From positions 1 to 46,798 of the forward strand of contig JAQIBT010000138.1 in assembly GCA_027858915.1 (NCBI GenBank): a stretch of 46,798 nt of DNA, in the 5' to 3' direction. The position numbers were made by a program, and so were the translations under genes. Of the stretch, positions 16,594-23,260 are shown in pieces (within the stretch, counting starts at the first letter, position 1; each line of letters begins with the position of its first letter). Under the pieces are notes generated by a model that was not told the DNA's origin, searched no databases, and was given only the letters and a program-made list of their open reading frames with translations. The stretch comes from Salinisphaera sp. (GTDB taxonomy: Bacteria; Pseudomonadota; Gammaproteobacteria; Nevskiales; Salinisphaeraceae).

Positions 16594-16974
16594 ATGTCCG
16601 AAACACGACAGCTTGCGCATTCGGCGCTCTACGAACGGGTCATCCAGGATGACCGCGTGCTTTCGAGCATTCTGGCCGAGGCGCTGCATGTGACCAAGGC
16701 CGAACTGGCCTCCTCGCTGGGCCTGCCGGCCGAAACGCTGCGAAAGCGTGAGCGCGAGCAAAGCCGGCCAACACAGCGGCGCATGCGCGATGTGGTCGAG
16801 ATCCTGAACCGCGTGAGCCGTTGGACCGGCTCGGATATGCAGGCCTATGCCTGGTACCGCAGCGAACCGTTGCCATCGTTCGGTGGCCGGACGGCCTCGG
16901 ACCTGGTCGCTGCCGGCCTCGCTGATGCGGTCAAGACCCACCTGTCGCGAGTCGCTGTGGGTGGCTTTGCTTAG
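16594..16974 (+). CDS. Xre/ParS/MbcA-type antitoxin
   Basis: A 126-residue antitoxin of the DUF2384 class. It has an N-terminal helix-turn-helix region (LHVTKAELASSLGLPAETLRKRE) that would bind the inverted repeats upstream, and a C-terminal toxin-binding part ending SRVAVGGFA. GAGGGGC precedes the ATG. It is the standard partner of RES toxins and overlaps the toxin start by one base (TAGTG). Confidence 0.9.
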   Translation: MSETRQLAHSALYERVIQDDRVLSSILAEALHVTKAELASSLGLPAETLRKREREQSRPTQRRMRDVVEILNRVSRWTGSDMQAYAWYRSEPLPSFGGRTASDLVAAGLADAVKTHLSRVAVGGFA

Positions 16975-17504
16975 TGCTGCCGCTGTATCGGCACCAGGGA
17001 CTGGCCTATCGCGCACACGATCCCAAGTGGGCCTTCGATCCGGCCTCCGGTGAGGGCGCGGCATTGTATGGCGGTCGGTTCAACAAGCCGGGCACACCAG
17101 CGCTCTACACTGCGACCTCGATCATGGGCGCGATCACCGAAGCCGCCCAAGGCATGGTGATGCGATTGCGCCCGCTCACGATCATGAGTTACGAAGTCGA
17201 TCACGAATCGGTGCTGGATCTGTCGACGCAAGCCGCCTGTGACGCCGCCGACGTTGATTGGACGCAGGTAACCTGCGATTGGGCGTATTTGAACGCCGTC
17301 GGTGAAATGCCGCCCAGCTGGACCCTATCTGAAACGTTGCAACGCCACGGCGTTGGCGCGATCCGCGTGAAGAGCTTCGCGGTCGGCGCACGGGATGATG
17401 ACACCAATCTGGTGTTCTGGGTCTGGGGCGATCAGCCTCCGTCGCAAGTTACCGTCATCGATGACAGGGCTCAGCTACCACGGGACCAACGCTCTTGGCC
17501 TTGA
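16974..17504 (+). CDS. RES-domain NAD+-degrading toxin
   Basis: A 176-residue RES-domain protein starting at GTG 16974, overlapping the antitoxin stop. RES toxins are ADP-ribosyltransferase-fold enzymes that hydrolyse NAD+ in the cell. The RES signature is visible: YGGRFNKPGTPALYTA (Arg), the Glu of ITEAAQG, and the C-terminal region with the conserved Ser. The pair probably stabilises the ICE. The gene is intact by length. Confidence 0.9.
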   Translation: MLPLYRHQGLAYRAHDPKWAFDPASGEGAALYGGRFNKPGTPALYTATSIMGAITEAAQGMVMRLRPLTIMSYEVDHESVLDLSTQAACDAADVDWTQVTCDWAYLNAVGEMPPSWTLSETLQRHGVGAIRVKSFAVGARDDDTNLVFWVWGDQPPSQVTVIDDRAQLPRDQRSWP

Positions 17505-17632
17505 TCGAAAATGCAGCCGCTATTCATGAATGACGAGATCAAGGGCTGATAACAAGTCGTCCGAACTCATGATCAATCCGCCCGCGCTAAGTGCTGCTTT
17601 CGACGCAGCGGCTGGGTGTCAGGACTTTGCTT

Positions 17633-17664
17633 GCCGAACGCCGGCGGTGTGCCGACCGTTCGGC
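17633..17664. repeat. 8-bp perfect inverted repeat in intergenic DNA
   Basis: GCCGAACG (17633-17640) and CGTTCGGC (17657-17664) flank a 16-base loop in the 227-bp gap before the membrane-protein gene. It may be an operator or an RNA hairpin; nothing decides between them. Confidence 0.45.
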
Positions 17665-17731
17665 GCGGCTTGTCTGGATTCAGTATTGGCGCTACGCTTT
17701 TCTGCGGATAAATCTAACAAGGAGACGCGTC

Positions 17732-18262
17732 ATGAAGGTCTCGAACGCACACAACGCCCCGAACATCGGCGGCCGCAAATACGGCTGGCTGCGTCTGCTC
17801 GTCGCAGGCAGCATTGTCTGGTCGGTATTTGGCTGGTTCACCGCCGGCCTGGATCCCAATTATGCCGGCGGCGGGCTGATTGGCGCTGTGGGCGGATACA
17901 GCAACTGGCTCGGTCTCGGCGTCACGCTGATGGCGGCCGGCCTGATCATCCTGGCGCTTTACCGCGCTGGCGGCCGGCGTCGGGCATTGATCGGCGGGCC
18001 ATTCGTGCTCGGCGCCGCGATTGCGATCGCCACGTCCATGAACTGGAGCGCGCTGTTTCAGATTCCGCTGGTTTTTGCTGGTGTTTTGGCAGTGGCGTTT
18101 TGTATGCGAGGAGGCGGCCGCCATTCAGCCCGTAGCAACGTAGTACCAATGGGCCGCTCTGAAGATGGCGATGGCTGGAGATATGGATATGACGGCTACG
18201 GATACTATCTTCAGAACATGCGGTATATGACTGCGACTTCAATGGACGACGATGACAGTTAG
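17732..18262 (+). CDS. Small membrane protein of unknown function
   Basis: From ATG 17732 (MKVSNAHN), with AAGGAG 8 bases upstream, the protein has 176 residues. Four hydrophobic segments (about residues 19-36, 58-74, 84-98, 103-120) are followed by a hydrophilic tail with GYDGYGYYLQNMRYM and a final acidic DDDDS. The frame extends upstream to 17591 but without a ribosome-binding site. Not recognised. It is convergent with the traG-like gene, 27 bases away. Confidence 0.65.
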   Translation: MKVSNAHNAPNIGGRKYGWLRLLVAGSIVWSVFGWFTAGLDPNYAGGGLIGAVGGYSNWLGLGVTLMAAGLIILALYRAGGRRRALIGGPFVLGAAIAIATSMNWSALFQIPLVFAGVLAVAFCMRGGGRHSARSNVVPMGRSEDGDGWRYGYDGYGYYLQNMRYMTATSMDDDDS

Positions 18263-18285
18263 ATGCGCTGCAAAACGCATTTTGT
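18263..18285 (+). terminator. Weak terminator-like hairpin between convergent genes
   Basis: ATGCG (18263-18267) and CGCAT (18276-18280) form a 5-bp stem followed by TTTGTTT. It could end the plus-strand transcript before the convergent conjugation operon. Confidence 0.35.
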
Positions 18286-18289
18286 TTCA

Positions 18290-19798
18290 TCAAATCACTT
18301 TGTTTTGTACTCCTTCGCCGCCACGTTTACCAGCAGCTTGAGCTTCCCCGACTCCGCCACCTATAGCTTTTCCTAAACCTCCTCCCACCGAAAACCCGGC
18401 CCAACCCAGCATCGCCAGCCACAGCGTCGGCAGAACAATCAGCAACGCAGCCTGCACCAGGCCCATGACGCCCTGGTCATAGGCGTTACTGATGCCGCTC
18501 ATCCAGACCAGTTGCGTGGCAGTGCTGTGGTAGATCATGCCGACCAGGTGATTCTGTAGCCAGCGGGCCAGCGTGAACCAGAACGTCATTGTGACCAGCC
18601 CGAAGTAGGCAAACGACAACAGCCCGATCACCTTGAAGCTATAGCCCGAGATCACGATCAGAAACGGCATGGCCATCACCAGTGCCATCAGCACCAGGTA
18701 CTGCACCATGGGCAGGGCACGCGACATCACATTGGACATGCCATAGGCCGGCACGGAACCCATGGCGGTCCCGAAAAAGCCGGTGACGTCGCCGAGCACG
18801 CGCTGAAAAAAATTGCCGTTGGATCCACCGGAGACGGCCTGGCCGCTGTTGCCCAGCGGATTGCCGTGCTGGGTCGAGACCAGATCCCGGATCGCGTAGT
18901 CGTCAGCGCTGGCAGAACCCGGGATCCAGGAGTGGAAGGTATTCCACCAGCTGGGGCTGATCTGGGCGTGCAGCCGCGAGCGCAGTCCCACATTCGAGGC
19001 CTGCCACCATTGCTTGCAGCTCGGATATCCGCCGAGACTGGGCGGCGTACTGTGACCCTGATCGCGCCGCTGATTCCAAGGAAAGCCCTGGACCGGGCGA
19101 TTGGCTTGAAAGGTATCGTAATAGCCCGGCGTATTCATGAAATACGTGGAACCGATCCAGTCGGTATCCTGGGCTTGCTGCGCGCTCACGGTCGATGAAT
19201 TCTGTAGCAGTTTCGCCCGCGCCTGGCCGTAGCACCAGTTCTGAAAATCCGAGACCTGGTTGCGCAGGGTCGGGTCCTGGATCGAGGTCAGGTTCAGCTG
19301 GGTGCGCATATACGTATAGTCGGTCTGACACGGCAGGGCCGCGAGCGCGACGTTGGTCAGGCCGGTCGATACCGCGTGCACCATCGCCCACCAGACCGGC
19401 AGGTTGGCCGTGCGGCCACCCAGCGCTGACCCGGCGTTCTGGCTCTGGCCACCCGAGGCCACCCGCACGCCGCACTGATCCAGATGCTGTTGATCGATGC
19501 TCACCGGCGCGAAGCTGACTTGCATGATCGGTGCGACCGCGAAGATATAGGCGATGATCATGGCGTAGAAACTGGCTTCGAGGCGATTAAGCGCCAGCAG
19601 GCCCTTGTTGCCTTCATCCTCGCCATCGCGACGGACCTCGAACCAGACGCCGATTATCGCCACCACGAAAGGCAGCGCCGCGATGCCGCTGTGATTGAGC
19701 GCCGACCAGATCTGATCGTTGACGATCCAGCCAAGCATCAGCACGACGTTTTCCATGAAATCGAAGACGTTGAGATCGATGCTGGTAATGGTGTGCAT
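18290..19798 (-). CDS. TraG-N-like conjugative mating-pair protein
   Basis: A 502-residue inner-membrane protein of the ICE TraG N-terminal family (PF07916). The N-terminal helices (residues 15-100) and a cluster of C-terminal helices (about 335-480) flank a periplasmic domain with Cys and Trp residues (CYGQARAKLLQN, PSCKQWWQASN). It probably takes part in mating-pair stabilisation and pilus assembly. It is the last gene of the transfer operon. The C-terminal tail is Gly-rich and basic, shorter than in F TraG, which has an extra entry-exclusion domain. Confidence 0.85.
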   Translation of the reverse strand: MHTITSIDLNVFDFMENVVLMLGWIVNDQIWSALNHSGIAALPFVVAIIGVWFEVRRDGEDEGNKGLLALNRLEASFYAMIIAYIFAVAPIMQVSFAPVSIDQQHLDQCGVRVASGGQSQNAGSALGGRTANLPVWWAMVHAVSTGLTNVALAALPCQTDYTYMRTQLNLTSIQDPTLRNQVSDFQNWCYGQARAKLLQNSSTVSAQQAQDTDWIGSTYFMNTPGYYDTFQANRPVQGFPWNQRRDQGHSTPPSLGGYPSCKQWWQASNVGLRSRLHAQISPSWWNTFHSWIPGSASADDYAIRDLVSTQHGNPLGNSGQAVSGGSNGNFFQRVLGDVTGFFGTAMGSVPAYGMSNVMSRALPMVQYLVLMALVMAMPFLIVISGYSFKVIGLLSFAYFGLVTMTFWFTLARWLQNHLVGMIYHSTATQLVWMSGISNAYDQGVMGLVQAALLIVLPTLWLAMLGWAGFSVGGGLGKAIGGGVGEAQAAGKRGGEGVQNKVI

Positions 19799-19810
19799 GG
19801 CCGGATGCCG

Positions 19811-20191
19811 TCAGCCCGAGAAAAAAGCGATTTCGCCGGGCAGGTTGGTCGCCTCGATGAAGATGATCGCGACCACCATCATGCGTTCGGCCCGGATCAG
19901 GCGCGCATACGCGGCCTGACCGCCGTCGGGGCGGTCGCGCTGCGCGGCACGCAGCCGCGGTCGCCAGCGCGTGATGTATAAAAGCCCACCGCCGCCAAAC
20001 AGTAATGCCCGCCAGACCATGAAACCGGGTGTAGCCGATTGCACCCAGTGATGGAAGGCAGCCGGGCCGCCGGCGATCGACATGCCGATCGACGTCGCCA
20101 CCAGGCCGAACACGATCACCGCGATCCAGGCCGCGATGAACAGGCTGCCCACACCCCAGCGGCGGCGTGATAGCGGCCCTCGGCTACTCAC
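19811..20191 (-). CDS. ICE transfer-region membrane protein, unknown role
   Basis: 126 residues starting at GTG 20191, which overlaps the stop of the TIGR03755 gene (GTGA). It has three hydrophobic segments (about residues 15-37, 58-73, 100-115). The reading frame continues upstream but only as antisense-like Arg/Gly-rich sequence. A gene of this size sits between the TraH-like and TraG-like genes in related ICEs, so it is likely part of the apparatus. Confidence 0.7.
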   Translation of the reverse strand: MSSRGPLSRRRWGVGSLFIAAWIAVIVFGLVATSIGMSIAGGPAAFHHWVQSATPGFMVWRALLFGGGGLLYITRWRPRLRAAQRDRPDGGQAAYARLIRAERMMVVAIIFIEATNLPGEIAFFSG

Positions 20192-21621
20192 GGCAGCGGA
20201 TTCCGGCTGTTCAGCTCGGTGGTGCCGGGCTGGGTGTGCGATGCCTGGTTGGCATCCGAGCGCGCCTGTTGCCGAATCAGGGACACTTGGGCCGCGTTGT
20301 GGGCCAGATCGCGGCGGACGTCCATCTCGGTCCGCAGGCCGTTGATGCCGCGATCCAGCTGGGTCAGTTCGCCGTTGATCGCCTGCTGGCCCTGGCTGTT
20401 GCCGGCGATACCGGGATCGCTCGCTCCGGCTAGCATGACGCGGCGCGCCCAGATCGCCTGGGTGAGCGTGCGCGATAGGGCCATCTCGCCGGCCAGGCGG
20501 TGGGTCAGCAACGCCCCCTTCGGATCGTTGGCCAGCGCCTTGATGACGCCGGCCGAGATCGACAGCCCCGGACCGCCCGACACGGCACGCAGGTTGGCCG
20601 CGGTGACCGGCTGGCTGCCGTCGACCATCGCGGTGAGCTTCTGCTGAATCTGTTTTTGTTCCTGGGCGAGCGCACGCATAAGCCCGGTGCCGGCCTGGCT
20701 CTGCATCTTGTCGCAGCCCGCACAGGTCCGGATACTGCGGTTGCCAATCACGGTCGTGATCCATTGCGCAGCCGTGGTAGGCGAGCCCCATACGGTGCAC
20801 ATGCCGCCGTCGCAGCCCGGGCCCAACGGCGCGCCGGATCCGGCACCCGAACCGGATCCCGCGCCTGGCCAACTCCCGGCACCGCCCGGAATCGAGCCCC
20901 AGCCACCCCCGCCGCCGGCGACCGGGGCGGTACTGTTGGGATTGCTGCGGCCCAACAACAGGTTGTAGCCGGCGATCGCGGTGTCGTGGGTCACCTGGAT
21001 CGGCGCCTGTCCAGCGCCGCCACGTTTCTGACCGCCGACCCAGGTGACGCCGTTGTTGCCGCCGCTCGTCTCGACTGTGTGCTGGGCGGCGACCGCATCC
21101 GGATTGATGGCCGCCTGCTGTTCCCAGTTCTCGGATTCGGCCTGCTGGCGCCAGCTACCGGACGTCAGAACGCCGGCCGCACGCCGGGCCATGGCCTGGC
21201 ACGAGGTCTTGGCGCGATTGAAATTCAGTTTGCCCTGCAACACGCCGTTGGTCAGCAGATCGTATAGACCGGGGGCGGCGCGCTGGATGATCATGGCCGG
21301 CAAGGCGCCCACCGCGGCTGTGGCGTTCTGGATGACCGAACCCATGAGGTTATGGAAGCCGTTGGTGACACCGTTGAGCTGATTGGCGACGGAAACCTGT
21401 GGATTCAGGCCGCTGCAGGCCGAGCCCTGATTCCAGCGGATACCCAGGCCCAGGTTGCCGGGTTGGTGGCCGGCACCGGCCGATACGCTGACCGGCGAAC
21501 CCCCGCCCAGCTGGTAGTAGAGATTGTTACTGGCGGCGTGGGCAGCCCAGGGCGCAATCGCCAGACAGGTAGCGATCGCGAGCAGGGCACGGCAAAACGA
21601 CAGGCGAACAGACCGACTCAT
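20188..21621 (-). CDS. PFL_4711-family ICE protein, TraH-like
   Basis: A 477-residue exported protein (signal peptide ending near AAHAASNN) of the TIGR03755/PFL_4711 family, with the conserved YYQLGGG start and LGIRWNQGSACSGLNP. Family members resemble F-plasmid TraH and act in pilus assembly at the cell envelope. A Gly/Pro-rich linker lies near residues 225-255. Internal Cys residues (ACSGLNP, TSCQAMA, CDGGMC, CAGC) suggest disulfides, which fits the DsbG gene of the element. Confidence 0.85.
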   Translation of the reverse strand: MSRSVRLSFCRALLAIATCLAIAPWAAHAASNNLYYQLGGGSPVSVSAGAGHQPGNLGLGIRWNQGSACSGLNPQVSVANQLNGVTNGFHNLMGSVIQNATAAVGALPAMIIQRAAPGLYDLLTNGVLQGKLNFNRAKTSCQAMARRAAGVLTSGSWRQQAESENWEQQAAINPDAVAAQHTVETSGGNNGVTWVGGQKRGGAGQAPIQVTHDTAIAGYNLLLGRSNPNSTAPVAGGGGGWGSIPGGAGSWPGAGSGSGAGSGAPLGPGCDGGMCTVWGSPTTAAQWITTVIGNRSIRTCAGCDKMQSQAGTGLMRALAQEQKQIQQKLTAMVDGSQPVTAANLRAVSGGPGLSISAGVIKALANDPKGALLTHRLAGEMALSRTLTQAIWARRVMLAGASDPGIAGNSQGQQAINGELTQLDRGINGLRTEMDVRRDLAHNAAQVSLIRQQARSDANQASHTQPGTTELNSRNPLP

Positions 21622-21633
21622 GCGTATCCTCCG

Positions 21634-21853
21634 TTAGTGATAGCCCTGCTGGGCATCGGCGAATGTCCAGTGGTCCTGGCCGTTACGCTGATACAGCACA
21701 GTCATCTTGATCGGCTGGTTCTGGATGAACCGGGCCTGCTTGAGCAGTCCCCACTCGTTGCCGCCGGAAATGATGTTCGAGTGCATCCGATCCTTGAGCT
21801 TGGCCTCGGACGGCCCGGGCGCGGACGCCGTAGACTGTCGGTTGGGTAGTCAT
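21634..21853 (-). pseudogene. Small ICE gene, apparently frameshifted near its start
   Basis: A frame ending at 21634 encodes PSEAKLKDRMHSNIISGG, GLLKQARFIQ and DHWTFADAQQGYH, which reads as genuine protein, and lies snugly between two transfer genes. In that frame the only ATG is internal (21786, about 50 residues). The ATG at 21853, with GGAGAAC before it, is out of frame by one base. Inserting one base after it would give a 73-residue product starting M-T-L-P-N-R. It may be a sequencing indel or a real lesion. The family is unrecognised. Confidence 0.5.
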
Positions 21854-21875
21854 GGGGTTCTCCGTTGATCAGGCA

Positions 21876-22829
21876 TCAGCCCGGCGTGTCGTAGATGAGC
21901 ATCTGGCCGCGGCGTTTGCAGCAGGAATACGGCCGCCACAGCGTCCAGACATAGGCCTGATCGGCGGGAATATCGCCCTGAAAGGAGGCCAGCGGTCCGC
22001 GATCCGGAAACACATGGCAGGACTGGCTCTGGTCGGGCTGCAGACGTTGCCACTCATGCGTCGAGGCATCGCCTTCCCGGGCTGCGCCGGGCGGCCACCA
22101 GCCGGGCTGGGCCTGTGCGACCAGCGGTAGATAGACATGTGGCTGACCGCTGCGGGTGACGATATCGGCCACGCGCTCTGCAATAACCGCCGAGGCCTTG
22201 TAGTCGTTGGCCTGCGTCACAAAACCCTCGCGTGGGTAGACATGACCCCAGTGATCGCCGGGCTGGCCGATCGTGCGTGCGCCCGGAATCAGGGATTCCG
22301 GATAGGCCGACTCCGGGATGCCGCTTCGCCAGGCCAGCGGATCATCGACCGACAAGTAGTAGGGCTTGAACGGGGTGGCCGCGGAATGACAGGTGAAGCC
22401 CACGCTGGAAAGCAGGGCAAAACCGGCCGCGGCGGGATCGCCGATGGCATCGGCGTTCTTGAACCGCAGATTGGAATGATGACGGCTGGCATCGCGTTTG
22501 GCGCGGTTGCCGGCCTCCTGGGACAAGCCGTTGGGCGGCGCCAGCGGCGCGACCACCGGCCAGGGATTGTGCCCGGTCCGGTGATACACCGAGACCACCA
22601 GATCCGGCATGTAATGCTTGACCTTGACGCTGGTTTGGGTCGTACAACCCAACGGCGTGCAGGTCAGCCAGACGCATACGCCGATGACCTGGTAGTGCAG
22701 GCATTGGGTCGAAGCGGACGACGCCACGATCTGGGGTGTCGTGATGGCGCGGGCCGGGCGCGACAATAGTGTGCCGGCCAGCAGCAACACGGCCGCGATC
22801 ATGGATGTGCGCACGAAACGCGCCTTCAT
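21876..22829 (-). CDS. PFL_4710-family ICE protein, TraU-like
   Basis: A 317-residue exported protein with a signal peptide (to about residue 28) of the TIGR03756/PFL_4710 family, similar to TraU of F-type systems, which is needed for DNA transfer. It is Cys-rich: STQCLHYQVIGVCVWLTCTPLGC near the start and YSCCKRRGQMLIY near the end. Its start overlaps the next upstream gene by 4 bases (ATGA). TraU-like proteins need disulfide formation, again linking it to DsbG. Confidence 0.87.
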   Translation of the reverse strand: MKARFVRTSMIAAVLLLAGTLLSRPARAITTPQIVASSASTQCLHYQVIGVCVWLTCTPLGCTTQTSVKVKHYMPDLVVSVYHRTGHNPWPVVAPLAPPNGLSQEAGNRAKRDASRHHSNLRFKNADAIGDPAAAGFALLSSVGFTCHSAATPFKPYYLSVDDPLAWRSGIPESAYPESLIPGARTIGQPGDHWGHVYPREGFVTQANDYKASAVIAERVADIVTRSGQPHVYLPLVAQAQPGWWPPGAAREGDASTHEWQRLQPDQSQSCHVFPDRGPLASFQGDIPADQAYVWTLWRPYSCCKRRGQMLIYDTPG

Positions 22830-23260
22830 GGCGTAGCCGCCGTATGGCGCGCCCGACGGATCGTGGCGAGCGCGGTCGCGACGTCCGGCTGGCCGTAGAC
22901 TACATATTGGCCGTCGACCACCACCGCCGGCACCTTCGCCACGCCCAGCTGCCAGGCCCGCACCAGGCCACGATAGTCGGGCCCGTACCGGGCCTTGAAT
23001 GACTTGAGGCGCCGACGAACGATCGCGGCCGCGGCTTTGGGATCGGCCGGCAGGCCTTGTGACAGGCGCTGGTCCAGGCGCGCCGGCGCGTCAAGCTCGA
23101 CTACCGTCGCATCCGCTGGCACCTGCGTGACCGGCAGGCCGGCGAGGGTGAAGACCTCGACCTGGGCAAGCGCGATCGACGGCAGTGCGGCCAGAGCGAT
23201 CAGTGCGATTGAGGCAATGGCGATCAGCGCCGGCCGTGGGTTGGACGTCGACCGTCTCAT
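22826..23260 (-). CDS. PFL_4709-family ICE protein, thioredoxin-like fold
   Basis: ATG 23260 overlaps the VirB4-like stop (ATGA). The 144 residues have a signal peptide ending ALAQ, then VEVFTLAGLPVTQVP and a C-terminal AKVPAVVVDGQYVVYGQPDV, as in TIGR03757. The fold resembles TrbC of F-type systems. No CxxC motif is present, so it is unlikely to be an active oxidoreductase. Confidence 0.82.
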   Translation of the reverse strand: MRRSTSNPRPALIAIASIALIALAALPSIALAQVEVFTLAGLPVTQVPADATVVELDAPARLDQRLSQGLPADPKAAAAIVRRRLKSFKARYGPDYRGLVRAWQLGVAKVPAVVVDGQYVVYGQPDVATALATIRRARHTAATP

